DNA of 64,000 nucleotides from Poa pratensis. Lineage: Eukaryota > Streptophyta > Magnoliopsida > Poales > Poaceae. Positions 44,161 to 55,700 of the stretch are shown piece after piece. The notes beneath the pieces were generated by a model. It did not search any database. It had not been told where the DNA came from and worked only from the letters and a program-made list of their open reading frames with translations. The stretch is taken from NCBI GenBank assembly GCA_947311845.1, contig CAMZMU010000034.1, positions 83,878,079-83,942,078 of the forward strand. Direction: 5' to 3'. The translations under genes were made by a program, and so were the position numbers. Positions within the stretch are counted from its first letter, which is position 1. The number at the start of each line of letters is the position of its first letter.

Positions 44161-47100
44161 ATGACAAAGATGGCAAAGAAGAAGGTGCTGTATGGTATGT
44201 AACCTTTTCCTTGTGCTTATCCTGCTAGATTGTCTATGTATGCTCTGATGTGACCAGCCTATGTTTGAAACCTGGCTTATGTGTTATTATTTGGTTATAT
44301 TTTTGCTTGTGCTTGTTAGGGTACCAGGAATAAATAAAAATAAAACATGATAGGATAAATAAATTGACCAGAATGGGTTCGTTGCTAATGAATTTGTTAT
44401 ACCCACTATCATGTTTCAAATAAGTAATTTGGTTGTTTGTTTGTGTTGTCTTGCTTCTCCATGCATTTCAACCAATCAAACTTACTGCTACTTCATTTAT
44501 TTCTTGAGAAGAACCGCCTATGACCGAATACGAGAAGCTTAGGGCTGAAAACATGATGAGGAACAACCGCAGATTGCAGGAAATGGGCATCAATGCATTA
44601 GTGTCCATGTTTAGGAAGAGCAGCAATGATCATGAAGGTAGTGCAGTTACTTGTGATGACTCAGCATCTGGCATAACTCAAGGTTCAGGTTCTGAGTATA
44701 GTCCTAAAGATGACGAAGTGAGCCAGCAAGATGAAAGTGATGACACCTCACTGAAGCAAGTAAAGGTGGGTGTGTGTGAGAGGGGGGGGGGATACTTTGT
44801 CTGCTTTCTGTTTCATGTTTGTTTTAGATTCTGTTCAAACAATTTTTCTACTCATATAATCTAATGCAATTGTCTTCTCTGTTTATACAAGGAACTGAAG
44901 GTAACTAGAAGAAAGAAGTGTGCTGTCAAGAAGAAAAGCAGCAGAAGGACAAGCTCACCTGCCTCAACACCATCAGCTGCGTCAACACCATCATCTGCCA
45001 TGGCTCCAGGGAAAAGGGTGATGCCCCCACCTCAAGGAGCAACGCAAAGAATGCTACAAGGTCTTGAACCTGAAGATGCTCCCACTCGAGTCACTAGACA
45101 GAAGAAGGCGTTGGAAGAAAGCCTGCTGCTTAAGGATGGAGGAAGCCAGCAGCACATGGATGAAGAGAGCTCAATGCACATGGATGAAGAGAGCGCAAGG
45201 CACTTGGAAGAAGGAAGCCAAAGGCACATGGAAGGAGGCGAAAGGGGCATGGAGTCAAGCCACATGGTCACAAATATGTCACTAACTGTTGCTGGCAGTT
45301 CTGAACAACAGGAGCACCATACTCTTGTTAGAGGCAAGTTACTCCCTTCTTTTTTAGTGTTTCCATGGGCATACCTATTGCTCACTGTTGCATGTCCTTA
45401 TTTTATGTATTCAGTTGATCAATGCATACATGTCTATATGACATTCTGCCATGTCTTCATTTGTCCTATTTCAGGTAAAACTGCTTTTGTCAACCACAAA
45501 AGAAAGGGCACAGGGCTTGAAAGGATAACCAATGGATTGGGCGCGAAGGTCACCATCGAGATTGCTGAAGGGATGAAACGCCCAGAGAAGCCTTTGCAGG
45601 CTGCAAAGTTTGCATCAGAGTGTGGCTATACTGCAAGAAGCCTTATGCCAGTCCTCCCTCACTTCAAGGAGTACAAAAAGGATCCTACCCTTGTAAAGAA
45701 CTATATTGGAAAAGTGGCGGTAAGCTAATTACTTTGTAGCTGAATGCCATCTTTTTGGTGTGGATACCTGATAATATGATTATCTGATTGTGTTCCTTTG
45801 CCTTGTTTGCTGTGTCTTGGTAGGGCAATTTCAAGTTGAACACCGATTCAAAGGTTGTTCAGGAGGCATGCACAGACATTCTACAGAAAATTTGCAAGAA
45901 CAGACGCCACTTGATCAAGAAGAAATTTTTCGACGAAGTCCCAGCAAACCAAGTCAGCATCAAGTCCCCGGTGGAAGGGTTGCCGGACAGTGAATGGCAA
46001 AGGCTAGTAGAACTGTGGTCTACCCCAAGACACAAAGTAGGCCTTGTTTATGCTTGCTTTCCTGATGATCATCATGTTTCTGCTGTATGCATTAGCATGT
46101 ACCTGCTGTCCTAATTACCCGAACCATTTTTCAATTGTAGAAAACTTGTGACAGTGCCAGGACTAATCGAGGGAAAGTTAAGTTCCAGCAGAGGACTGGT
46201 TCTCGATGCTACGCGGCCCATATCTATGCCACGGTAAGAACCCTCAAGTTTTTCAATTGTCCTAAGCAACTTTTGTCACACACTCAAGCTCAGATCCAGC
46301 AGAAGTCTGATTGTCTTCTATATGAAAAATGTTTCAGAGGAAGGAGCGTAACGGTGAACCAATGTCTGCTGTCGACACATTTAGGGCCACACACCACAGC
46401 AAAGAACATGGATACTCCCCGGAAGTCCAGAAGGCTATAGTAAGTCACCTGTGCCATTGTTGATCATGACGTCTTTCCGGACATGTTTCTATGCCCCTGT
46501 GAATCAGGGTTTCCTCATGTTTACTTGTAAATATGCTGCTTGTGAATCTGGTACTAGTAGTAATGTTTGACTGGTACTTTCCTTTGGTCAATTTCATTCA
46601 ACAACTTCATGCTGCTAGTGTATGCTCCAGTGGTGTTAATATGCTGCTAGTGTTAATATGCTGCTGGTGTTAATATGCTGCTGGTCAATATGCTGCTGGT
46701 GTTAATATGCTGCTGGTGTATGCTCCAGCTTGGGGAGTGCTCCAGTGGTGTTAATATGCTGCTAGTGGTGTTAACAACTTCATGCTGCTGGTCAATTTCA
46801 TGTCAATATGCTGCTAGTGTATGCTCCAGTGGTGTTAGTATCTCTATTTTTTATGTGTCAAGAGAATTTGGGTTGAAGTTTCTGTTCATTACTCCTAGCA
46901 TGCTCATGTCTAATTCTACATATGCAGAGTGACATGGAGACCATATTGGCTGTGCCTGTACCAGAAGGAGGTCAACCAAAATCTGATGTCGACGCTGTTG
47001 CTGAAGTTCTAACCAAGGCATGCCCGTCAAGCACGTTCCTGAGGAATGTTGGTCTGAGATCAAGCTCATCCAAGAAGTCTAGCAAATCAGATGTTGTGGC

Positions 47101-47308
47101 TGCACATGTCACTGACCTTGAGGAGAAGCTGCAGAGGGAAAACGAAGCAATGCGGGCCGAGCTCGCTGAAATGAAGAGGAAGACTGAAGAATCTGAAGCC
47201 GCACAAGCTGTCCGCGACAAGGAGCATGAAGAGCTGCGCAAGAAGACTGATGAAACAAATGAGAGGTTGGCTCAGTTCATGTCACTGATGGGAGCAAAAG
47301 TTCTGTGA
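44161..47308 (+). CDS. CACTA second protein, PF03004 (Transposase_24, Ptta/En/Spm), TNPA-like
   Basis: Exons joined in phase: 44161-44194, 44512-44765, 44892-45333, 45475-45719, 45824-46036, 46141-46233, 46338-46439 and 46928-47308. The N-terminus is basic and helical (MTKMAKKKVLY, then RAENMMRNNRRLQEMGINAL). Next come an S/T-rich linker, a QHMDEESSMHMDEES repeat and a basic block. The PF03004 core spans exons 4-7 (LPDSEWQRLVELWSTPRHKK, RGKVKFQQRTGSRCYAAH, TFRATHHSKEHGYSPE). It ends in a ~60-residue coiled coil (VTDLEEKLQRENEAMRAELA). The intron 45334-45474 starts with GC. The whole frame is open. TNPA-type proteins bind subterminal repeats and bring the ends together. Confidence 0.83.
46610..46850. 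repeat. TGCTGCTGGTGTTAATA-type minisatellite in intron 7 of the PF03004-type gene
   Basis: Irregular array of TGCTGCTAGTG/TGTTAATATGCTGCTGG units mixed with TATGCTCCAGTGGTGTTA. Intronic. Confidence 0.75.
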
Positions 47309-47879
47309 GGATGGGTACCTGATGGATGTTAAGTTAGCTAGAATGGTAAGTTTTGGCCTGATGGTGATGTGAACCTGGCTTTGGATATGGTAATTTTGGT
47401 CTGTGATGTAAACCTGATGCTCATGATCTTGCATGTAAACCTGATGCTGATACACTATGGTAATTTTGGCCTGTGATTTGAATCTGGAAGAATATGTGAT
47501 TTTGAGTTGTGAGTTGATGTGTTGATTTGAATACCTGGGATATTTGTTTTAACTCAAATTTACTCGATTTCAAAATGAAATTTGAATTCAAATGTACTTG
47601 AATTTCTGGATTTGAATTTCATCTTATACTGTGCAACTGGGCTAAAGAGGCCTTGGGCCCAAACTCTTTGGGCTGGAACAATGTTGGGCTGACCCATATA
47701 GAGGAAATGTAATGCTGAAAAGAAATTGCAGAAAAAACATAAATGGGCTGAAAAAGTTGGGTTGACCGACATAAATGGGCTGAAAAAGTTGGGCTGGCCC
47801 ATATGGAGGAGCTGTAAATTCAAAAAGAAATTGCCGAAAAAAAATTAATGGGCTGAACATTTGGGCTTGGCCCATCTAG

Positions 47880-48196
47880 TGACCAACGTGGACTGGGCTG
47901 AATCTGTTCTATGACCTTCTGATTTGGTCACAAATTTGCCACGTAGGATTGGCCACGTAGGATCTGACGTGGCTATGCCAGACAGCGCGTGACCAAAAAA
48001 ATTGGTCATAAGAGTTATGACCATCAAATTTGGTCATAGATGGTTATGACCAATTCGAAAAAAAGGTCACATATGACCGTTTGAGACGCTCCGTATGTGA
48101 CTTTCAGATTTTGGTCATAAAAAGGTCATAGATGAAAAATTATGACCTTTTAGTGACCAAATTTGTGAGTCACTAGTTGACATATTTCTTGTAGTG
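47880..48196. repeat. CACTA 3' subterminal repeats and terminal inverted repeat
   Basis: Multiple GGTCATA and TATGACC copies, often as pairs, up to the terminal TTGACATATTTCTTGTAGTG. Upstream at 47640-47880 a GGGCTGAAAAAGTTGGGCTG phrase is repeated. These mirror motifs at 32660-32815. Confidence 0.85.
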
Positions 48197-48625
48197 TCAT
48201 GATCCTTTGTGCAAATCCTGACTCAAAGGGAGATCACAAGACAATATCCACCCTGGAGTACGGAGCTAGGGCGAAATGCATCACCCGTTTCACTTGTACA
48301 TCAACACCAAGGGACAAGATAATGTGCCCCAAAGAGGCCCAGAATGCGACACGGTTGAAGGATGAAGAGCTAGCATGGCTGAGGACGAAGCTCAGTCTGA
48401 TGGAAGCACGTCAAGCAGGTGCGAAGGATGAAGAGATAAACGTGAAGGTCGCCGAAGAGATCGGTTCCTATGGGGTGAACTGAGGGTAATGGCAAAGAAG
48501 ATGTTTATGCTGCAGCAAGAGCTCCTTGCCGTGAAGCAGCGGCTACAGGAGGTTGAGCGTGAGAAGCTGTACATAGATGAATAGTCTCCCTTGCCGTGCC
48601 TGGAGGGTCCTGATTAACTCACCCT

Positions 48626-49337
48626 TTTTTTGAAGGATAACGGCAGGTGTTCTGCCAATTCAATTGAGAAGATAGAAAGTAGTTCAGTTACACGCTAGAA
48701 AGGATCTAGCAAAACACAGAGAGAAAACAACAACAAGAAAGACAGCGTAGGCTGCCTATCTCTAAGGATAACTACTCGCGAGAATGCGCCTCTACAGGCG
48801 GCTCCAACTCCAGATCTTCAGCTGCGCGGGCAGCCCGGGCCGCAGTCGTTGGAGTAGCCCGGCTCCCGCCGTCTTGGAAATCACGGATCTTGAAGGCCCC
48901 ACTCTGCCGATCAGAACCCTCACCGCCTCCGTCTCCAGCGCCGTCTTCGGATCCTTGAACAGGGTCGTGAAACGCTGCTGCAGCACCTCCTCTGTGGCAT
49001 CCCCTTTCGCTTCGTCTTCCGCCGGCAGCCCCATTTCTTGCGTAGGACACGACGCGCCCTTTCAATCGTGCTCAACCCCGCCATGGATGTGACAGCCCGC
49101 CGATCGCTGGCCTGACGAGTGGGCATCGGGGCAGGATTTCTGGGGCGGCGCCTGTTCGGTGTGGCCGGCGTTGGTGGAGCCGCAGAGGAGCGGTGATGGA
49201 TTCTATGAAGGTTGGGGCTGAGGAAACCAACTCTTGCACCCCAGCATCCCGCGACGTCTCCGAGTCTTCATTGACGATAGTGAGCTCGACGAAGCTCAGT
49301 CTCCGAGTCTTCTATGAAGGTAGGGGCCGAGGAAACC
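48626..49337 (-). mobile_element. Retroposed fragment with TSD AACTCACCCT
   Basis: The direct repeats AACTCACCCT (48616-48625 and 49338-49347) flank ~710 bp that starts with a T run on the plus strand, that is, a poly(A)-like tail on the minus strand. The minus strand has a short frame from the ATG at 49084 (MAGLSTIERARRVLRKKWG, then after a frame change FTTLFKDPKTALETEAVRVL) that I do not recognise. A local ~110-bp duplication (TTCTATGAAGGT blocks at 49200 and 49308) lies near its minus-strand 5' end. It could be a truncated LINE/SINE or a processed gene copy, and it sits ~35 bp past the kinesin stop. Confidence 0.55.
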
Positions 49338-49971
49338 AACTCACCCTCTTTTTGCAAAACCTGTTCCGGAGGTGGACTGCCCATTAGTTGGTCAGCACTA
49401 AGTTTCTGGGCAGATTTGCTTTCTTTCTAGTAGGGCTATTTCTTTTGAATATATTTGGACATGTGCTTGAGTTAGGAGTATTAGTTTGTAAACTCATCTT
49501 GTCTTGGAAAGCAACATATTTGTTGCTTGTCTCATATTGACCGCTCACATTTCAATTGTTTACATTTTGCTGCACCGCATCAATGGATGGGTGTCGGCCT
49601 CATATTTATACGCACGTACAAGACACATATTAGATCAGAGTTTTTGCGCCACTCGTAACTCGTTCTCTGATGAAATGAAAGTGAATCTCTATATGTCTAG
49701 TTTGGGTGTAAAACACTGTATTTCCTGTGAGGTACACCGCGCCAAGGTTGTCATACCAAAGCCTGAGAGCAAGGTTCAACTGAACTATTAATTCTTGCAG
49801 CATAACCCTTGTGCTAGACATATACTGGGTTGTTTCTGTGAGCTCCATGACTCAAGGTTTGGTTCATAGAAACCGCAAACCCTCCTGGTGATTGGAGACC
49901 ATCTGACACCCCCTCCCCCCCCCCCCCCCCCCCCCCCCCACCCCCGCCCAATCGGTGTCAGAAAAATGCAA

Positions 49972-50223
49972 TTAGATCTTGCGATCGAGATCTTCCATTG
50001 TGTAGCCCCGCATAGCATGATCCTTTGACTTGGTGAAGAATTCACTTGACTGTAGCCCAATGTAACACCACTCAGGGAATGATGGAACAAACACACCTTG
50101 TTTACATGTTGTATTGTTGTTAATGTCGGTGGAGCACAGCTGAGGGTTGACGCGGAGGCATGGGAGTCGGGGACCACCTCCGAATAGGCAGACGTGGCCC
50201 GACACGGAGGTGAAAGGATCCAT
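49972..50223 (-). CDS. Small unknown protein fragment
   Basis: An 83-codon frame, ATG at 50223 (MDPFTSVSGHVCLFGGGPRL, later VPSFPEWCYIGLQSSEFF), ending DLDRKI. It has the look of a real protein fragment (cysteines, aromatic motifs) but I cannot name the family. The frame is open upstream to 50415. Just downstream lies a long C run (49911-49939). It may be the remaining piece of a degraded gene. Confidence 0.35.
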   Translation of the reverse strand: MDPFTSVSGHVCLFGGGPRLPCLRVNPQLCSTDINNNTTCKQGVFVPSFPEWCYIGLQSSEFFTKSKDHAMRGYTMEDLDRKI

Positions 50224-50628
50224 GTCACACCTATATGGATATGGTGAGGACACAACCGCGTGGAGTGGCGTGAGGTGAACAAGGCCGCGTGGGTGTGAAG
50301 ATGGTTGGGATGAAGAGTGGAGGGGGCAGTGTGCGCGGTGGTAGAGGCGGCTGGCGCGCGGCACGGACCTTGAGAATAGGAACCATATCAGTTGTTGCGC
50401 AATACTAATGAACAAAGGGACGATTCATGGTATGTCGATTGTGGAGAAACTAGTTGGGCACGAAAAAGTATCAAAGCAAAATACCCAATCAAATAAGCAT
50501 TAGTTCTCCCTATAACGGAGGTGATCCAGCTGCACCTATGGATGAGAAGAAACATCCATGTCAAGATTTGCAGAACCTGATACGTACGTATGAGACTTAG
50601 CACAAAGTTATATTTGGAAGTGTTATTA

Positions 50629-50690
50629 CTACCTCCGATCGGATAGCTCTCCGCCCGCGACAACCAAAACCAATCGGAGGGAGTACTTGA
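50629..50690. mobile_element. Short Stowaway-like relic
   Basis: CTACCTCCGATCGG .. CCAATCGGAGGGAGTA, about 60 bp, with inverted ends close to the CTCCCTCCGT consensus. Probably an internally deleted MITE. Confidence 0.45.
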
Positions 50691-50699
50691 TAGTAGAAT

Positions 50700-52030
50700 T
50701 GATCAGACATAACAAGACACAAAGAGTACAAAAAAATTAACTTATCGTCATAGCACACTCCGAAGTCGCCCAATCGGGCGGGCACACCCACCAACCAGTG
50801 CAAAACTTCAATTCAGCGACAAAACACCCACCAAAATTTGTCGGGCCGTCGGGTCAAATATTCAAGGTATGGGAAGTTTGCTGAGAAAAATATTATGTTG
50901 GGGAACCACTTCGGTTCACTGTGGACATTCGTATTGTTGCAGACTGTAAGGCTTTTAGAAGCACCATAATTTGTGAGCCCGCCTATTCTATGATAAATCA
51001 TGAATCAAGAAATTTTGGTTAAAAATATGTGGATTTTTTTGCTTTAGGCAAAATTGTGTTGTTATGCGTATCACCGGATGCTTACAATTATGCATTTTTT
51101 TTGGTCGAACCTAACCTTCATCAGGGACCCAACATTGATACTAGCTTAGTTTTGTTTCATGTTTTGCACATCAATTGAAGTATGCGCCTCTTACAAAAGC
51201 TAGGAACACTTATGGTTGTTTTTAGTTAGCATCACACAAAGTTTTTCTAAATAGTTGATCATTAATATGCAGTGCCGCATTATATAGGAAACACATTCTC
51301 ACAAAGTCTTGACAGTCGTGTCAACTCTGTTTTTCTTTGTGCATGTCACGGCAGGTAGACGTGGAGTGGCATGATGTTAAGAGTCGAATGACGTCACAAC
51401 GATAAAGCTAGAGGTAAAGTTGAGAAGTGCAAAACGAGGATGTGAGAGGCGGAAATTAAACTCGTCAAAGATTCACCTAATTAGAATTCAAGGCGACGAA
51501 ATTTCGAGAAAGAAAATATTTCGAAGGAGTAACAAAAGCTTAGCCAAACCCAAATGTAGAGGCAGGGCTAGGTGGCAAGGTCACTAATATGACCTCAACC
51601 ACAGAGATTCGTGGACTAAAAAAATGTGCACATGTGACGAAGCAGCGATGTATGCAGAGTTGGAAGTTGTTAGTCCGAAGTAAAAATAAATGGGCCATGT
51701 AACCAATGGAATAGCCGCTAGGCGATCGGAGAGGAAGATACCTACATCGGAACCGGAAAAGAACAATTCCAGTGGCGAACGCACCGGCATATTTGCTAGT
51801 TTTGTACTCGATCACCCCTTACCAAAATATATAGTGCATGGGACATTTTTTTTATCAAATCGTGTACACTTTGACCAAGTTTATAATACCAAATCGACAC
51901 CACTGAATTCATTATGAAGTATACTTTCATATGATATACATTTTGGTATATAGATATAGATATTTTTGTAATAAACTTAGTCAAAGTTAGTGAATTCGAA
52001 TTTCACACAAACCAATGTGCACTCTGTTAT
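50700..52030. other. Intergenic stretch with a probable Stowaway remnant
   Basis: No gene seen. Around 51815-51990 the phrases CTTTGACCAAGTTTATAATA and ACTTAGTCAAAGTTAGTGAA form a loose inverted pair of the kind seen inside grass Stowaway elements, but the ends are lost. The rest is unique AT-rich sequence. The stretch 49380-49900 likewise holds nothing I can name. Confidence 0.4.
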
Positions 52031-52131
52031 GGCAACTGATCGTGTGAGTGTGACTCACACGGTGTGAGCAGAGCAGGCGCCCGGCCGGTCCCGTTGTGTG
52101 GCGCGTGTGATGTCCGGCCCAGTTCGTGGAG

Positions 52132-52139
52132 TATAAAAA
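52132..52139 (+). promoter_or_regulatory. TATA box of the EFR3-like gene
   Basis: TATAAAAA followed by a GC-rich, pyrimidine-rich leader. The first 5' UTR exon ends at 52405 (CAG/GTACGT), and a 260-bp 5' UTR intron (52406-52665) follows. Confidence 0.65.
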
Positions 52140-52759
52140 CGCCTCGTCCGCCCGGAAGAAGGCCGTGGCCACTCCCAGATATAGAAAAAGCCCAGGCGAG
52201 GCGACCGCCCGCCAGCCAGCAGACGTCGCGGAGACGAAGGAGGAAGGAAGGAGCGGAAGAGGAGGAGGATCGATCGAGCCCCCCTCGCTCCCCTTCTCTC
52301 TCCACACCTCCCAACCATTCCGTTAGCCGAATCGATCGATCGCCCACCCATCGCCGCGAGGCGCCGCCGCGCGGCCATCTCGCCGATCGATCGATCGTCC
52401 CCCAGGTACGTAACTCAGAATCCCAGGCCATTCGCCCGTGCGTCGGCTGTGATTTGGGTTCGTTTCGTGATTTTGTCAGAATGTGCGTGCTCCCACAATT
52501 TTTCCTTCATTTCGAGTTATGTTTGTCCAATCCATCTGAATTATTTCTGTAGCTGTTAATGGCGTAATAATTATCGCGTATATCTTAGCACTCATGGTCA
52601 TTGATGATTGTAGATTTGATCGTTTGGTTAATCTTTGTTTGTGCATGACGCGCTGCTTGATGCAGGTATATGTGGGAATTGGGCGCGATCGGATTTCTCT
52701 GACGCGCGTTGTTCGGTCGCCTTACCTGGGAGCAGTGGTGTGAATCGCGTAGACGCGTA

Positions 52760-52786
52760 ATGGTGGAGTTTGAGGCACCCTGCTGA
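52760..52786 (+). promoter_or_regulatory. Upstream ORF in the EFR3-like leader
   Basis: A nine-codon uORF (MVEFEAPC, then TGA) in the spliced leader, with its stop 5 bp before the main ATG at 52792. The close spacing suggests an effect on translation initiation. Confidence 0.6.
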
Positions 52787-52791
52787 CGACT

Positions 52792-55700
52792 ATGGAGGTG
52801 TGCGAGAGCCTGTGCTTCCTCTGCCCCGACTTGCGGACCAGGTCTCGGCACCCGGTGAAGCGCTACAAGAAGTTGCTCGCCGAGATCTTCCCCAAGTCGC
52901 AGGTGACATGACGTGACCTGCATTTGAATACCATTAATTGCCGCGTTTTAATTTTGAAAGCGTCTACATCTGTACATTGCTCACTGCAGAAGTGTGTGTT
53001 GTGTTGTACTCCCTCCGTCTCAAAATATAAGTCACCCTTAAATTTTGCTGATCAACGACGTACAAATTTGACCATGATTTGTACTTATAATATGTCAATA
53101 AAATTAGTTTCGTGATATATGATATGAAAGAATTTTGGAAGTCGAATTCAATGGTACCATTTATACGTTCTCAATCCATATATTTTAGTATATATTAGTG
53201 ATCAAAGTCGAACATCAAAGAACAGCACAAAAATAGCGCGTTTTATAATTTGGGACGGAGGGAGTATAACCTATCAGGAAAACTGAAGGCCTCTAGATGC
53301 TTTTGTTGTTCTTTTTCAGGATGAACCACCAAATGATCGAAAGATTGGCAAATTGTGCGAATACATTTCGAGGAATTCGCTGCGCGTTCCCAAGGTTTAG
53401 TTCTCTTTTAATCTAATGATATAATTTTCTAGCGCAACTCCATGGGCTTGGTTTTACAAGGGATAGGTTGGAAAATCTAAATAATGATGTTTATGCACCC
53501 TCACTTTCACAGATTACGGTTTATTTGGAGCAAAAGTTCTTCAAGGAATTGAGAGCTGAGCGTTTTGGCTCAGTAAAAGTTGTCATCGCGATTTACCGAA
53601 AGGTGATATCTTCTTGTCAGGAGCAACTGTAAGTTATTTCTGCTAGTTGCATTTTCTCTCTTGAGTTTTTCAGTGAAGGTTCTGGTTGCTAAATGTTGGA
53701 ATGCTGTAGCATATTTCTGACAACTTCATCTTATGATCACTAATTTCTAGTTTATAGACTGTTACATCCTAATTTGGAGTACATAAAAGAGTTTCGCCTA
53801 CATTTTTCCACTGTATATTTGTATGTTCTGTTTGTGTGGATAATTGCTGTAGTGAGCGAAGTCAATGTTTTGCAGGCCCCTTTTTGCCAATAGCTTACTA
53901 ACCATCGTAGAGACCACAATGGAGCAGAATAGACATGATGACTTACGGATACTAGCTTGTCAAACACTTTTTGACTTTGTAAACTACCAGGTATTTGGAC
54001 ATCCGGGTAGGCACTTGGAATAGTTTTTAGTTTCGCAATCAGCCAACAAATATATATTGTTTTAAGACAATTTGGACTTATGTGTGATGCTCTAATCGTT
54101 ACAGGTTGACAGCACTTACATGTTCAACCTAGAGAGCCAGATTCCTAAACTATGTCAGCTGGCCCAAGAGTTGGGTGAGAAGGAGAAGATATCTGTTCTT
54201 CACGCAGCTGGGCTCCAAGCCCTTTCATCCATGGTACTTCTTCCTTTTTGTTATACAAATCTTAAAATTTCCCTTTTGATACAACTGATGTCATCTATAT
54301 ATCCGTATTTTTTAATTGAATAATACATTATAGTTTGGGCCATGAAAAGGAGATAAAATTGTGGCTAAAAAAACTCAGATTTTGGGTTCTACTTTTTTTT
54401 AGATCACATCACATACTAGGACTTCTTAGCATAGAACCACCACTTTGCTGCTCAAAGTTTGGAAACCACCACTTTACGTTTGAACAGCAAAACATTACTA
54501 CTATTCAGAAGATTTGTTGCAATGTGCGCTAAAAATGAATTGAACGCGAATTGACACTCAAGCTAACAGAGGACCCACCAGCAGCCTGACGTCACATGTT
54601 CACGTCAGCATTGTTTTTTTCCTCCACTCATGGCTGAAGCCGCCGACTCGCAGTCGCAGTCCTCCCAGATCCAAGGCCACCCCGAGCTACGCCACCTCTC
54701 TCTACCTCCCCCTCGACGCGTGCTTGCTTGAACGGACTGGACCCTAGCGAATCGTGGTCGTCTTCCCCGACTCTGGTGGTATACGCGTTCGATCTCGTCG
54801 CCTTCGACCTCCTCCAGCCTCCCAGACACTTCCATCGTCGTCCTGGTGAGACGATGGTCGGGAAGGACCATTTTCCGCTTCCCCTCTCGCACGCCTCCAA
54901 CCACCATGGATTTGGTCACCGCGGTGAATACTTGGTCTAATACGCCGCCCAATCGGCTTCCCCCGGTGTCACGCTCGAGACCCGCTCATTCCCGCCCCGC
55001 GCATGACCTCCCCTACTTGAGCGCGAGCTCGTCCAAGCTGGATGCCTTATGCCCTCGCCGACGTCAGCACGTGATGTCACCGTGCTGGGTGGGTCCCGCT
55101 GTCAGTTTGAGTGTCAATTCGCGTTCAATTCGTTTTTAGGCACATTGCAACAAATCTTCTGGTGTTTTTTTCGATTCGACCTAAAGTGGTGGCTTTTCGA
55201 ACTTTGATCGGCAAAGTGGTGGTTCTTTGCTAAGAACTCCACATACTAGTTGCCATGGCCGCCGCCTCCGTCTTGAGCTCACCTCCGCTCCCCGGGTACG
55301 AGGCCACGACGCCCCAACCTGGGTCCTCCTTGGCACCTTTGCCTACATCTCCGAATGCCCCAACGCCACCTTCGCCAGCACCATCACGGCGAAATCATCG
55401 AGGTGGCCTTCTCCATCGCCCACCCGCCCGACGTCTCCCACTTCTGCGCCTGGCAGCCGCCGATTTCACGGGGCCGCCCAAGGTGATCACCGCGGAGGCC
55501 GACCTCGTCCTGTTCCGCCTCCTCCCCAACCCGGGAAACAGCGTCTTCCTCGACAACGATGTCGCCCTCCTGCGCTGCGGCGACGATGGCAGCGAGTACA
55601 TTCGCCATCGCTGCTCTGAGAAACATGTACTATAGTGCACCGCTTAAGGAGGACGACACGCTAGGAGCCGATGGAGTTCAAGCTCTGCCTGTACCGCTCC

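Larger units (their letters stand above)
32625..48196 (+). mobile_element. Large, nearly complete CACTA (En/Spm) transposon
   Basis: 15,572 bp. Both ends share the ~28-bp inverted repeat beginning CACTACAAGAAATATGTCAA. It is flanked by a perfect TCA duplication (32622-32624 and 48197-48199) inside a kinesin exon. Removing one TCA plus the element rejoins the codons for ILMILCA. Subterminal regions (to ~32820 and from ~47880) are dense in GGTCATA/TATGACC, the likely binding sites for the TNPA-like protein. It encodes a TNP2-type transposase and a PF03004-type protein on the plus strand and a B3 protein on the minus strand. Except for one probable frameshift and a doubtful start codon in the transposase, it looks capable of being autonomous. 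Confidence 0.95.
30179..48586 (+). pseudogene. KIN-10C: Kinesin-10 gene (KIN-10C-like), frameshifted and split by a CACTA transposon
   Basis: Coding exons: 30179-30955, 31789-31943, 32048-32156, 32398-32508, 32591-32624, then 48200-48586 after the CACTA element. The motor domain begins HPVEVIARIRDL. The P-loop is GPTGSGKSHTMFG (about residue 205), switch I ends RSSRSHC, and a microtubule-contact block reads VPFRDSKLTMLL. The switch II motif reads EMAGSE rather than D-x-AGSE. The C-terminus is coiled coil (LKDEELAWLRTKL, LLAVKQRLQEVEREK). The product resembles rice KIN-10C, a NOD-like motor family. Defects are a one-base loss near 31855, a one-base gain near 32114, a frame change near 48475, and a 15.6-kb insertion. 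The N-terminal extension has repeated PYTF motifs. Intron 1 holds a Stowaway relic. Confidence 0.85.

Noticed and set aside
49911..49939. Long C run as a structural signal
   Set aside because: An isolated homopolymer, likely of uncertain length in assembly; no flanking feature gives it meaning.
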